This document shows, one piece after another, positions 16,568-27,555 of a stretch of 64,000 nucleotides of DNA. The notes under the pieces were generated by a model. That model was not told the origin of the DNA and did not search any database. It saw only the letters and a list, made by a program, of their open reading frames with translations. A program made the translations under genes and the position numbers. Numbering within the stretch: position 1 is the stretch's first letter; each line of letters opens with the position of its first letter. Source of the stretch: Variovorax paradoxus (lineage in GTDB: Bacteria > Pseudomonadota > Gammaproteobacteria > Burkholderiales > Burkholderiaceae_C); assembly GCF_018614955.1 (NCBI RefSeq), contig NZ_JAGGNV010000027.1, positions 1 to 64,000 on the forward strand, written 5' to 3'.

Positions 16568-17659
16568 ATGGCTATTTCACGGCAACACCGCCACAGCTCT
16601 TGGGGACCCGCGGCGCTCAGACGTTCGGTGACTGTGGTACTCATCTTGATCGCCGCGGGCATAGTTCATTCGCAGCCGCGCAAGGAGGTCAGAGACGGTT
16701 GGCAGCTGGCCTCCCCGAGCGAGCAAGGTCTCGACATTGAGCTCTTGAACGAACTCGTGAACAAGCTCAAATCGCAGGAAAAGGCTATCCGCAGCGTGGT
16801 CATCGTCCGAAACGGCAAGCTTGCCCTCGAGTACTACCGCGACGGCCTAGGTCGCTCCACGCTGCACGACATGCGCTCCGCCACCCTGAGTGTGGTGTCA
16901 ACGCTTGTGGGCGTCGCGCTTCAGAAGGGGATGATCAAGAGCGTCGACCAACCGGTCGCTGACTTTCTTCCGGAAGCTCTCGGCGAAGGGGTCGATTCGC
17001 GCGTCAGCGCGATGACCCTTAGGCACATCCTGACCCTGACGGCCGGGTTCGACCCGGATGTCAAACAGGTCGGAAGGTGGGCCTTCCCGGTCGATTTCGC
17101 GCTCCGGCGGCCACTGGTCAGCGACCCCGGGAGGAAGTTCGACTTCAATCCAGGAACGGCGCACCTGGCGGCGCGAGTAGTGGTCAGCGCAACCGGAGAA
17201 AGCGTTTCTCAATTCGCGGAGAAGCAGCTTTTTAGGCCGCTTCGAATCGAGCGCTACCTTTGGCGAATCGATCGACCCGGTGGAAGCGAGCTCGGCTACA
17301 GCGGCCTGCAACTCACGACGCGGGATATGGCGAAGCTCGGCCAGCTGTACCTTCAGCATGGTTCCTGGAATGGAACAACAGTGGTGCCGGCCCAGTACGT
17401 CGAGGCGGCGACGAGGAAGCAGAGCAGCGGTGGTCCGCCCATGCATTGGGCATACGGTTTTTCATGGTGGATCGCGCCTGTGTCCAGGCTCCCGGCCCCG
17501 TTCATGGCGGGAGCAGACGATGGCCAGCGGATCTACGTCAATCCAGGCTTGAGCTTGGTGGTTGTCGTCGCCTCCGACCCCAGACAAGGGCGCAGTACCA
17601 GCCAAAGCCAGGTCGACCTCGTGATCAACGACATCGTTCTTCGAGTGCTCAGAAGGTGA
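16568..17659 (+). CDS. Serine beta-lactamase-fold protein, probably catalytically impaired
   Basis: A 363-residue exported protein of the class C beta-lactamase/6-aminohexanoate-dimer hydrolase superfamily. A signal peptide (SVTVVLILIAAGIVHS) is followed by LEYYRDG, HDMRSATLS, the TLRHILTLTAGFDPD segment, FDFNPGTAHLAA, TTRDMAKLGQLYLQHG and YGFSWWI. The SxxK motif reads S104-A-T-L107, so the catalytic Lys is Leu, and the usual Tyr of the second motif is Phe193. Either the fold is used for binding only or the chemistry is altered. The ATG at 16568 is supported by GGAGG five bases upstream; a GTG at 16550 is less likely. The gene is convergent with the trehalase. Confidence 0.88.
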   Translation: MAISRQHRHSSWGPAALRRSVTVVLILIAAGIVHSQPRKEVRDGWQLASPSEQGLDIELLNELVNKLKSQEKAIRSVVIVRNGKLALEYYRDGLGRSTLHDMRSATLSVVSTLVGVALQKGMIKSVDQPVADFLPEALGEGVDSRVSAMTLRHILTLTAGFDPDVKQVGRWAFPVDFALRRPLVSDPGRKFDFNPGTAHLAARVVVSATGESVSQFAEKQLFRPLRIERYLWRIDRPGGSELGYSGLQLTTRDMAKLGQLYLQHGSWNGTTVVPAQYVEAATRKQSSGGPPMHWAYGFSWWIAPVSRLPAPFMAGADDGQRIYVNPGLSLVVVVASDPRQGRSTSQSQVDLVINDIVLRVLRR

Positions 17660-17703
17660 GCATGGGCTCGTCGGCAGCTTGGATCCGATCGATTGCCAGG
17701 AGG

Positions 17704-19380
17704 TCACCGATGGCGAGGCGCGGGGTCATGCGAGACGCAGAGACGGGCGCTGTGCCTCGGCTGCTCTGCCAGCAGCGCGCTGGTGACGCCGTTGGTCCAG
17801 CCGAAGCCGTCCTGCAGCGGATACTCGCCGCCGCCGCCTGAGGAACTCTCGCGCTTCACGGAGCGCAGCGCATACTTCTCGACCAGCTTGCCTTCGCGTT
17901 CGTACACCGCTGCCACGGTGGCGAGCCAGCGCCTCGCAATGGTGCCCGAGAGCGAGCGGCATCCGTAGGCGGAGAATCCGCGAAAGCCCATCCACTGGAC
18001 TGGCGCCCAGCCATTGGGCCGATCCCATTGCTGGTCGCTCCAGCATTCCGTTGTCGACAGCCCGCCCGGCGCGAGCATCCTGGCCGAGACGCTGGCGGCC
18101 AGGGCCCGTGCGTGCGCCGGCTCGGCAAGGCCGACGAAAAGCGGCGCGACGCACGCTGCCGTCAGACAGGTGCGCCGCGCTCCACGGCGCCAGTCGTAGT
18201 CGAAGAACGCAGCTTGTTCATCGTCCCAGCAAAGCTCCACGAGCGCTGTCCTGCGTGCCTCTGCGCGATCCGCGAACTCGAGGGAGCTCGACTGGTCGCC
18301 GGCACGCCTCGCGAGCTCCGCAATCTTCGCTTCTAGCTTGTAGAGGAAGGCGTTGAGATCGACCGGCAGCACGTCGGTGGTGCAGATGCTTGTGAGCGAT
18401 GGTGCCGTGGCTGCGCGAGCGTGGACAGCTACCGGCCCGGCATGGTGCAGCGGCGCTTCCTGCCGCCAGCGTGTGCTGAAGTCCCAACCCGATTCGCAGG
18501 CTGCGCGCAGATCACGGTACACCTCGGAAGCCTCGCGCTGGCACGCCTGCACGGTGGTCACATCCTCGAGCCACGACTCCTCACGCGGCGTGTCTCGGTC
18601 GTCCCAGTAGCGATTGAGCAGCCCGCAGTTGCGCAGCTGCACGACCCGCCGCCGCGCCTGGCCTGGTGCCAGGCCATCGCTGCCGTCCATCCAATAGGCA
18701 TGCTCCTGTCGAAGCTGCGGCAGGAAGTCCGTCTCTTCGACAGCGCCGTGCCGCTGCGCAAGTTCCACCATGAGCGCGAACAGCGGCGGCTGCGAGCGGC
18801 TCAGGTAGTACGTGCGTGTGCCGTTCGGTATGTGCCCGTAGGTGTCGATGAGGTAGGCGAAGTTGTGGACCATGTCGCGTACTCGCTGCAGATGGCCGGC
18901 ACAGGCGAGCCCCAGCATGGTGAAGTACGAGTCCCAGTAATAGAGCTCGCCGAATCGCCCTCCCGGCACCACGTAGGGATGCGGCAGTTGCAGCAGCGAA
19001 GCATGAGGCGGATGCGCCTTGGGATGACGGGTAAGAACTTGCCAGAGCCCCTCGATGTGCTCGCCGATGGGTTGGTCCGGCACCGACACGTATTCGCTGG
19101 GCGCCGGATGGATTGCCCTGAAGTTCGCATGCACGAATTCCGCCAGGTCGAATCCCGACTCGTGGCATCGGGTGCGATAGGCCTCGAGAATGGCCGGCGG
19201 TTCGCCCCTGGGCGCGCAGTCCACGAAAGTCTTGCTGTCGGAGAAGATGCCCGATCGCTGGACAGCGGCGAACAGTTCCTGGTAGCGATCCGCCGGGGTC
19301 AGAATGTCCGGCGCAGGCGCTTGCGCTGCCTTCCTCGAACGCTGCGCACCATTCTGTGCGCTGAGCGCTTCGGCTTTCAT
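17704..19380 (-). CDS. treF: Trehalase, glycoside hydrolase family 37, cytoplasmic type
   Basis: A 558-residue alpha,alpha-trehalase. Both family signatures are present: PGGRFGELYYWDSYF and QQWDRPNGWAP. The general acid Asp is in ESGWDFSTRW and the general base Glu is in GGGEYPLQDGFGWTNG. There is no signal peptide, so it would split cytoplasmic trehalose into two glucose, as TreF does. The start ATG overlaps the stop of the upstream SDR gene by 4 bp (ATGA), so the two are co-translated. The symbol rests on the lack of an export signal; treA is the periplasmic alternative. Confidence 0.93.
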   Translation of the reverse strand: MKAEALSAQNGAQRSRKAAQAPAPDILTPADRYQELFAAVQRSGIFSDSKTFVDCAPRGEPPAILEAYRTRCHESGFDLAEFVHANFRAIHPAPSEYVSVPDQPIGEHIEGLWQVLTRHPKAHPPHASLLQLPHPYVVPGGRFGELYYWDSYFTMLGLACAGHLQRVRDMVHNFAYLIDTYGHIPNGTRTYYLSRSQPPLFALMVELAQRHGAVEETDFLPQLRQEHAYWMDGSDGLAPGQARRRVVQLRNCGLLNRYWDDRDTPREESWLEDVTTVQACQREASEVYRDLRAACESGWDFSTRWRQEAPLHHAGPVAVHARAATAPSLTSICTTDVLPVDLNAFLYKLEAKIAELARRAGDQSSSLEFADRAEARRTALVELCWDDEQAAFFDYDWRRGARRTCLTAACVAPLFVGLAEPAHARALAASVSARMLAPGGLSTTECWSDQQWDRPNGWAPVQWMGFRGFSAYGCRSLSGTIARRWLATVAAVYEREGKLVEKYALRSVKRESSSGGGGEYPLQDGFGWTNGVTSALLAEQPRHSARLCVSHDPAPRHR

Positions 19381-20144
19381 TGCTCGGCATAGTTCCAGAG
19401 CAAGCCTCCGTCCACCACGCTCGTCGTACCGGTGATGTAGTCGGCGTCGGGAGAGGCTAGGAAGGCGGCCATGCTCGCGATGTCGCCCGGTTGGCCCAAG
19501 CGCTTGAGCGGTATGTTCGCGAGCAATGCATCGCGCATCGCGGGATCGCTCAGCACGCGCGCATTGATGGGCGTTTCGATGGCACCCGGCGCGATGTTGT
19601 TGACGGTGATTCCCAGCGGTGCGAGTTCGATGGCCAGGTTGCGCGTCATCATCCTCATGCCGCCCTTGCTGATGCAATAGGGAGCGAAGTGGGGGAACGG
19701 CAAGTCCTCGTGAACAGAGCTGATGTTGATGATCCTGCCGCCGCGCCCGGCCGCCTTGCACAGTGCGGCAAAGGCCTGCGCGAGGAAGAATGCAGCCTTC
19801 AGGTTCACGTCCATCACCTGGTCGTAGTCGGCTTCGGTGACGTCGAGAAAGTCCGCACGTCTTTCGATCCCGGCGTTGTTGACCAGAATATCCATCGTGC
19901 CGAGCTGACGGGCCGCCTTCTCCAGGGCGAAGCGCATCAGCTGGATCTTCGCCACGTCGCACGGCACCACGACGCAGCGGCGCCGCAGCGCTTCGATCTG
20001 CATACGTACTTCTTCCGAGCGTTCGTCGGCCCGCCGGACGTTGAGCGCAATGTCCGCGCCCGATTCTGCAAGCTGCAGCGCGATCGCTTTGCCGATCCCC
20101 TGCGAGGCGCCGGTGACAAAGGCATTCTTCTTCTGCAGATTCAT
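19377..20144 (-). CDS. SDR oxidoreductase, candidate glucose 1-dehydrogenase
   Basis: A 255-residue classical SDR: TGASQGIGKAIALQLAESGA, NNAG, NISSVHEDLPFPHFAPYCISK (Ser, Tyr and Lys in the usual spacing) and PGAIETPINARV. The SSVHEDLPFP stretch is typical of SDRs annotated as glucose 1-dehydrogenases. The stop overlaps the trehalase start, so the glucose released by trehalase could be oxidised to gluconolactone by this enzyme; that link is inference. GGAG lies about 10 bases before the ATG at 20144. It is transcribed away from the roadblock-like remnant. Confidence 0.9.
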   Translation of the reverse strand: MNLQKKNAFVTGASQGIGKAIALQLAESGADIALNVRRADERSEEVRMQIEALRRRCVVVPCDVAKIQLMRFALEKAARQLGTMDILVNNAGIERRADFLDVTEADYDQVMDVNLKAAFFLAQAFAALCKAAGRGGRIINISSVHEDLPFPHFAPYCISKGGMRMMTRNLAIELAPLGITVNNIAPGAIETPINARVLSDPAMRDALLANIPLKRLGQPGDIASMAAFLASPDADYITGTTSVVDGGLLWNYAEQ

Positions 20145-20301
20145 GGAACATGCTCCGGAGAACGGAGCTCGCACTCGGTGGCTCCGCCGATGTCTCGTCA
20201 GGTTCTTCCCGTCTGTGTCAGCTTGCGGGGGGTGCTTGGCATGGCTCCTACGTCCAGGTACTCGATCCACCGTAGACCTTTGCGCTGACCGATGCATGTA
20301 G

Positions 20302-20673
20302 GAGCGGGCCGCGCGACAACCGCCGGATGGGACGCACGCAACCATCGACGGTTTCAATGTGGCTTCCGCGGTCACCAGCGATGTCGACCCCGTCGGCGTG
20401 GCGGCGATGGTCAGTTCCATCGTGGCCATCAGCAGCGTCGTCTCGGAGGAGGCTCGTCTGGGCCGCCACAAGAGCGTGATCGTCCAGACGGAGTCGGGCT
20501 TCGCAGTCTTCTGCAGCGTGTACCGGCGCGACGTCGAACTCGTCATCAATGTGCTTGCCCGGGACACGACCGTTCTGGCGCTGGTCGCCTATCCGCGGCC
20601 GGCAACACCGAGGTCGCGTGTGGCCAAGTCAATACTTCTGCCGACTGTGCTACCGCCGATCGCTGAATCGTGA
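20302..20673 (+). pseudogene. Roadblock/LC7-like remnant lacking its N-terminus
   Basis: The frame opens after a TAG at 20299 and reads into IDGFNVASAVTSDVDPVGVA, AAMVSSIVAISSVVSEEA and SVIVQTESGFAVFCSV, the pattern of the middle and C-terminal part of roadblock/LC7 (MglB-like) proteins that regulate small GTPases. The usual first helix and strand (about 30-50 residues) are missing, and no ATG precedes the conserved part; only a GTG at 20359 lies within it. I read it as a 5'-truncated copy. A short functional protein from an unusual start cannot be excluded. It is divergent from the SDR-trehalase pair. Confidence 0.45.
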
Positions 20674-21000
20674 TTGGGTACCTTCTCACACGCAGTGCTA
20701 TGCCAACTGCAGCCTGTTGCTCCGGCATTTCCTTTTTGTCGGCCTCAACTTAAAAGCTAACCATAGCTGTCGCACGTCGAATCCGGAGCGACGCTCCGTG
20801 TCACTTTCTGGATCAATTCCCGTGTTCTTCTTTGGCAGGGAAGTGGGCATGGATCGTGCACTTTGTGCCACGGCTGGCGAGTGGATCTGGCCCGGGCCGG
20901 CGACATGCCGTTGGACATGAGTGCCGACAGCAAATCCACGGCAAAGCGATCCAGGCGGCGGCTGGTTCTCTTTCAATCTCAAAAACGTTTTTTCATGATC
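20674..21000. other. Non-coding stretch before lipoprotein, with small hairpin
   Basis: There is no convincing gene in these 327 bases. They are visibly more AT-rich than their surroundings (for example around 20735-20770) and hold a perfect small dyad CGGAGC-GAC-GCTCCG at 20784-20798. There is no T-tract, so I do not call a terminator. The stretch probably contains the promoter of the lipoprotein gene. Confidence 0.4.
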
Positions 21001-22266
21001 ATGTTTCCCCGACGATGCGTTTCTGCACTGATGCTTTCGCTGATCCTGTTCGGCTGTGGTGGCGGAAACGGCGGTACTCAAGGTGGTGGCTCGGCCGGCC
21101 TGATCGGCCTGGCCGGCAGCAGTGGTAGCCAAGGCGGGAATGGCGCCAGCCAGGGTGGCGATAGCCAAAGTGGCGGTGGCACAGGTGCCACAGGTGGAGG
21201 CGCTTCGCCCGTCGCGGCGAGTGCCGCGTTGGTGGCCAAGCTCGGCAAGCCCTCCCGGGTGCTGGTCGGACTCGGCACGGGCAATACCCTCGCGCAGATG
21301 CAAGGCCAGGACATTCACCCGGACATCGTGGACACCTACCTCGTGGGTGTTGGCGCAGGCGCCTGGCCCAGCTGGAACAGTCCCGACGGGGCGTACGTCA
21401 CGTACACCGCGCAGGCCATCCAGGCTTACGGCGCGATTCCGATGTTCACGCTGTACCAGATGACGGCGAACGGCGAGGGCAATTTGAGCGGCCTCAACGA
21501 CGCGACTTTCATGAACAACTACTGGGCGCAGGTCCGGCTGATGTACCAGCGCATTGCAGCCCTCGGTACGCCCGTTCTGATCAATCTGGAGCCGGACTTC
21601 TGGGGGTTCGTTGCGGCGCAAGCGCCGAATCGCGATGCGACGCAAATGGCGGCCGTCGTGAACAACCAATCCGAATGTGGCGGCTTGCCGAACACCGCCG
21701 GGGGCCTCGGCCAATGCCTGGTGCAGATGGGCAGGCAGATCGCGCCCAAGGCGCTGGTGGGGTTCCCGCCCGCGTTCTGGAGCGGCACCCCTGCCGCGGT
21801 CGGCGCCCAGATGCGGGCGGTCGGGGCACATCAGGCGGACTTCATCGTTGCCCAGACGAGCGACCGCGACGCGGGCTGCAGGGAAGTCCCATCGCCTCCC
21901 GCGGAATGCACGGGACGAAGCGGTCCGTTCTATTGGGACGAAAGCAACATCGCCAGCCCGAACTTCCACGAGTCCCAGAGCCAGATTTCGGACTATCGCG
22001 CTGCCCTGGGCAATGGACTGCCGATCCTGTGGTGGCAGACGCCGATGGGCGTGCCGTCCGCCACGCCTGGTGGCACCGACCTGCACTATCGCGACAACCA
22101 TGTCAACTACATGCTGCGCAACACCCAGGAGTACGGTGACACTCACACTTTCGCGATCGTCTTCAGTCCTGGGGGGGCCGTTCAGACCTCGATCAGCACC
22201 GACGGCGGCCAATTTGCCCGCCTGTCGGGTCAGTATCTCGCACGAGGCGGCGCCACTTTGAAGTAG
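21001..22266 (+). CDS. Glycine-rich lipoprotein of unknown function
   Basis: A 421-residue predicted lipoprotein. MFPRRCVSALMLSLILFGC ends in an LFGC lipobox and is followed by about 60 residues of Gly/Ser/Gln-rich linker, then a globular domain of about 340 residues. That domain has regularly spaced strand-like segments (RVLVGLGTGN, IPMFTLYQM, PVLINLEPDFWGF, ALVGFPPAFW, LPILWWQTPMG), reminiscent of a TIM-barrel glycosidase-type fold, with an acidic LEPDFW at the end of one strand. I do not recognise a named family. An ATG two codons earlier (20995) is an alternative start. It is convergent with acsA. Confidence 0.8.
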   Translation: MFPRRCVSALMLSLILFGCGGGNGGTQGGGSAGLIGLAGSSGSQGGNGASQGGDSQSGGGTGATGGGASPVAASAALVAKLGKPSRVLVGLGTGNTLAQMQGQDIHPDIVDTYLVGVGAGAWPSWNSPDGAYVTYTAQAIQAYGAIPMFTLYQMTANGEGNLSGLNDATFMNNYWAQVRLMYQRIAALGTPVLINLEPDFWGFVAAQAPNRDATQMAAVVNNQSECGGLPNTAGGLGQCLVQMGRQIAPKALVGFPPAFWSGTPAAVGAQMRAVGAHQADFIVAQTSDRDAGCREVPSPPAECTGRSGPFYWDESNIASPNFHESQSQISDYRAALGNGLPILWWQTPMGVPSATPGGTDLHYRDNHVNYMLRNTQEYGDTHTFAIVFSPGGAVQTSISTDGGQFARLSGQYLARGGATLK

Positions 22267-22306
22267 CGATCGGCAACCGTGGAACCCGAACAACTGAACT
22301 CCCCCG

Positions 22307-22324
22307 CTTCGGAGCAAGCCGAAG
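22307..22324. terminator. Hairpin between convergent genes, weak terminator candidate
   Basis: CTTCGG-N6-CCGAAG lies between the lipoprotein stop (22266) and the acsA stop (22357). The position suits a bidirectional terminator, but no T-tract follows on either strand. Confidence 0.3.
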
Positions 22325-22356
22325 GTCTGGTCCGTTCCGGAAAAACCAGCTTCGGG

Positions 22357-24324
<1,968 letters not shown>

Positions 24325-24373
24325 GGTAGATCTCCTATGGCCTCGATTTAAGAAGTCGGGCGGACTGGCCAAT

Positions 24374-25282
24374 TCATCGGTCCGCATGGCTGTTCAGCCA
24401 AGCTGCAATCGCGGAAGAACTGCGGAAGTCGTCGCAAGCGCGAGCCGGAACGCTGGGGTAGCGCTGATTCCACATGCGCGCCAGCGCCTGACCAGGGCCA
24501 ATTTCCAGCACGCAACGAACCTGACGCGCCATGACGTTTTCCATGCATTCGTCCCAGCGAACAGTTCTGGCGATCTGGGCGGCCAACGCAGCCCGGGCCG
24601 ACGCTGCATCCCGGATGCGGTCTCCCGCATTGCTGAACAACACGACTTGAGGCGCGCGAAACGGCACGTCCGCCAGCGTGCGCGAGAAGCTCTCTGCTGC
24701 CTCGCGCATCCAGGGCGTGTGGGATGCAACATTGACCCGCAAGCGCGTGCACTGCGCGCCAGCGGCCACGGCCATGCGTTCGGCGTTTCCCAACGCGACC
24801 AGCGGGCCGCCGAGGATCACGTTCGGGCCGCCATTGCAGATGGCGAGTTCGAGGCCCGCCTCGACGCGCAGCCGCTCGAGCTCCGGCTCGGAAATACCGC
24901 TGACGGCGAGCAGCCCGCCGGGCACGCGAGCGGCGCATCGATCCATGGCCTCGGCCCGCAGCGGCGCCAGCGCTGCGGCCGTGGCCGGGCCGATCACACC
25001 GGCCGCACTGAAGGCCGCCAGTTCGCCAACGCTGTAGCCGGCGACTGCGGCCGGCGATGCGACGAGGGGCGCCAGCTGACCCCAGGCCGCCAAGGCGAGG
25101 CCGGTCAGCAGCGTCTGCGCGTTGTCGTTGCGCTCAGCCCACCCTGGGTCTGCGAGGGCACGACGCCAGTCGTCGACGCCAAGCCGCGCGCACATATCGC
25201 GCACGAGCTCATCGTCGGCCAACCAGGGCAGCATCGCTGGATGCTGAGTGCCTTGGCCAGCGAAAAGCAGCGCGAAGCTCAT
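24374..25282 (-). CDS. mdcH: Malonate decarboxylase holo-assembly malonyltransferase, epsilon (MdcH)
   Basis: A 302-residue malonyl-CoA:ACP transacylase-like enzyme that loads malonyl onto the prosthetic group of MdcC. The fold signature is [19 protein letters not shown]; the nucleophile is Ser84 in GYSVGE, and the partner His is in VASHTPWM. The start ATG overlaps the mdcB stop (ATGA). It is placed between mdcB and acsA, and its identity is strengthened by the whole mdc set around it. Confidence 0.93.
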   Translation of the reverse strand: MSFALLFAGQGTQHPAMLPWLADDELVRDMCARLGVDDWRRALADPGWAERNDNAQTLLTGLALAAWGQLAPLVASPAAVAGYSVGELAAFSAAGVIGPATAAALAPLRAEAMDRCAARVPGGLLAVSGISEPELERLRVEAGLELAICNGGPNVILGGPLVALGNAERMAVAAGAQCTRLRVNVASHTPWMREAAESFSRTLADVPFRAPQVVLFSNAGDRIRDAASARAALAAQIARTVRWDECMENVMARQVRCVLEIGPGQALARMWNQRYPSVPARACDDFRSSSAIAAWLNSHADR

Positions 25283-26142
25283 GAGCTGGGACACACGCGC
25301 CTGATCCAGCAGGCTGCGGCGAGCGTGTCTGCCGCCCCGCCGGGCGACAGCCGGCGCCGCACGAAATCGTCTGCAATGGCCTGTGCCTCCTGGAGCCCCT
25401 CGGGCCGCGCGATGCCTCCTCGATCCAGAAACTGACGCGCGGCGCGCTGGGCGTAGCGCAAGCCGGCGAGGCCGCCGCGGTGCGCGAGATTGCTGTCGTC
25501 CAGAACGGCCATGATGTGGAACAACGTGTCGAGCCGGGCTCGGTGGGGCGTCAGGCCCCGGGCCAGTGCCCCCGTCAATGCGGGAAGCGCTGTTTCGAAC
25601 AGCACCGGAAACGCGAGCGCCGCCTCTTCGGAGGCGCTGCGCAGGCCGTGGCGCCGCGCGGCGATGCCGCCGGGCAGGGTGGGCGGGCGTTCGCTGCGCC
25701 TGGCCAGCGCGTCGCCCCAATGCCGGCGCAACGCATCACGCAGTGGGTCTGGATGCGAAACGCCGCCGCGCTCGCTTAGGGCGGCGCCCGCCGCGGCGCA
25801 CAACAGGCCGAGCATGAAGATCGCGCCGCGATGCGTGTTGACGCCGCCGGTGGCGGCGAGCATGCGCGCCTCTGCCGCGATGCCGCACTGCTCCAGCACG
25901 GCGAAGTCTGCGCCGCAAGAGCCGGCATCGGCGATCTGGACGAAGTACCGGCGCAGCGAGAACAGGCTGCACATGAAGGTGTGCGCGTCCATGTCGTCAT
26001 GGCTGCCGCAGTCGATCAATGTCACCAGACCTGGCTTGGGCGCCAGTGACAGTTCGTCATACAGCGCAAGCGTGGCCGCGCGCCCGATCGCCGCGGGCGT
26101 GAGCTGTGGGTGCGGTTGCACATGGAGCGCAGAGGTCCTCAT
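25279..26142 (-). CDS. mdcB: Triphosphoribosyl-dephospho-CoA synthase MdcB
   Basis: A 287-residue CitG/MdcB-family enzyme making 2'-(5''-triphosphoribosyl)-3'-dephospho-CoA, the precursor of the acyl-carrier prosthetic group. Visible motifs are LYDELSLAPKPGLVTLIDCG, SHDDMDAHTFMCSL, GVNTHRGAIFMLGLLCA and DDSNLAHRGGLAGLRYAQ. It overlaps mdcG upstream and mdcH downstream by 4 bp each, so the three are translationally coupled. Confidence 0.94.
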   Translation of the reverse strand: MRTSALHVQPHPQLTPAAIGRAATLALYDELSLAPKPGLVTLIDCGSHDDMDAHTFMCSLFSLRRYFVQIADAGSCGADFAVLEQCGIAAEARMLAATGGVNTHRGAIFMLGLLCAAAGAALSERGGVSHPDPLRDALRRHWGDALARRSERPPTLPGGIAARRHGLRSASEEAALAFPVLFETALPALTGALARGLTPHRARLDTLFHIMAVLDDSNLAHRGGLAGLRYAQRAARQFLDRGGIARPEGLQEAQAIADDFVRRRLSPGGAADTLAAACWIRRVCPSS

Positions 26143-26831
26143 TCGGCCAACTCCGCCAACTCGCGATGCTCGCACCACACGGTATCGCGCTGCAAGGTCA
26201 CGCCGTCCAGCCGCTTGACCATCACCGCCCTCGCGCGTCCGGCGCGCCACTCGATCCATTCGCGCCACGCAACGGCCGCGCCGTCGCCGAACAGGAGCTC
26301 GCCGTCCAGCCGGGGCCGTACGGCGCCAAAGGACCGGAGCACATGCGCAACCGCATCCGCGTGTGCCGCCCCTTCCACGGCGACCGAAAGATCGAGGTCG
26401 GAGTCCGGCCGCACGTGATCGAGACCGCTGATCGCCTGCCAGCCATAGCTGCCGAATACACGCGCCGTCGCATGGCAGGCGTCGAGTCCGCCCTGCAGAT
26501 CGCGCACCGGGCCGCGTGCCGACGGCGGCAACAGCCCTCGCACCTCGGCCAGGCGCGGGAACTCGTCAAGGCCAAGCACTGCAGTGCGCGGCACCTGTAG
26601 CGCCAGGCGACGCCTATCCCAGCGCGCAGGGGACGGCAAACCGAGCGCAATCCATCCATTGGCGGCGGCATCGATCGGTTGACGCGTCACCACCAGCGGC
26701 AGCTGAAGCATCGCCCAATGCGTCAGGCAGTTGCGCGCCGGCCTGTCCCACGGCTGGCCGAGGACGGCTGTCCAGCCGGCCTCGGAAAGCCGGGCGAGTT
26801 GGTGGCGGCGCGGGGAAACCATGGCGTTCAT
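26139..26831 (-). CDS. mdcG: Phosphoribosyl-dephospho-CoA transferase MdcG
   Basis: A 230-residue nucleotidyltransferase that attaches the prosthetic group to MdcC. The motif FGSYGWQAISGLDHVRP followed by DSDLDLSV gives the GS...DxD metal-binding signature of this family. The start ATG at 26831 lies 7 bp after the mdcE stop; a second ATG three codons in is possible. The end overlaps mdcB. No function other than MdcG fits this context. Confidence 0.92.
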   Translation of the reverse strand: MNAMVSPRRHQLARLSEAGWTAVLGQPWDRPARNCLTHWAMLQLPLVVTRQPIDAAANGWIALGLPSPARWDRRRLALQVPRTAVLGLDEFPRLAEVRGLLPPSARGPVRDLQGGLDACHATARVFGSYGWQAISGLDHVRPDSDLDLSVAVEGAAHADAVAHVLRSFGAVRPRLDGELLFGDGAAVAWREWIEWRAGRARAVMVKRLDGVTLQRDTVWCEHRELAELAE

Positions 26832-26838
26832 GCGGGGT

Positions 26839-27555
26839 TCACGCGGCGTCCAGCACGCGTTGCACGACCCCGGCGGCAAGTCGGCGTCCACCGCGTTCGG
26901 CGCCGTCCTGTGCGCGCCGGTCTTCTGTCGGCGTGTTGTCCAGCGCATCGCGCAGGCAGGTCTTCAAGTCGCCACGCCACAGCGAGCGCACGCCGCCCAT
27001 GGCCACGTAGTTCTGCACGCCCGGAGCGAACACCGGGTTGGATTTCGACAGTGCCGTGAGCTTGTCCTCCGGCAGCTTGGTCACGCGCGCCATGGCGGGA
27101 ATACGCATGACCCGGATCTCGGCATCCGGCAGCGCGTAGCAGGCGTCGGCAATCAACCCCGAGGTGATGAAGCCGCCGGACAAGGCTTGGTCGTACACCA
27201 GGCCGATAACCCGGTGGCCGCGGCGTCGCGCCAGGTCGATGCTCGCGCCGAGGTGCGCCATCGCACGGTTGATGCCGAGCAATTCATCGCGTCGGCGAAG
27301 TTGCTGGCCCTGCGTGTCGATCAGCAGCAGGATCGGCCGACCCGGGTGTCGCGTGATGGTGTCGAGCACCACGCGGGCCTGCGCCAGCGCGAGCCGGACC
27401 CCGATCGGCGCATGGTTGGTGGTGCCTATCACCGTGAGCGGCTCGCCTTCGAATATGACTTCGCCCTGCAGAAAGTCGCCGGCGGCGCGCATGCCGTGAT
27501 AGGAGCCGAAGAGCTGGGTGACAAGGAAATTCCACTGCATCTGAATGCTCCTCAA
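26839..27555 (-). CDS. mdcE: Malonate decarboxylase gamma subunit MdcE
   Basis: A 238-residue carboxyltransferase-fold subunit, which with MdcD forms the malonyl-S-ACP decarboxylase. Segments include GTTNHAPIGVRLALAQARVV, ILLLIDTQGQQLRRRDELLG and DQALSGGFITSGLIADACYA. The N-terminal part reads FGSYHGMRAAGDFLQGEV. The start overlaps the mdcD stop by 4 bp. Length and order agree with known mdc operons. Confidence 0.93.
   Translation of the reverse strand: MRSIQMQWNFLVTQLFGSYHGMRAAGDFLQGEVIFEGEPLTVIGTTNHAPIGVRLALAQARVVLDTITRHPGRPILLLIDTQGQQLRRRDELLGINRAMAHLGASIDLARRRGHRVIGLVYDQALSGGFITSGLIADACYALPDAEIRVMRIPAMARVTKLPEDKLTALSKSNPVFAPGVQNYVAMGGVRSLWRGDLKTCLRDALDNTPTEDRRAQDGAERGGRRLAAGVVQRVLDAA

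Noticed and set aside
20784..20798. CGGAGC-GAC-GCTCCG as a terminator of the roadblock-like remnant
   Set aside because: No T-tract follows on either strand and a 6-bp GC dyad is common by chance in this DNA.
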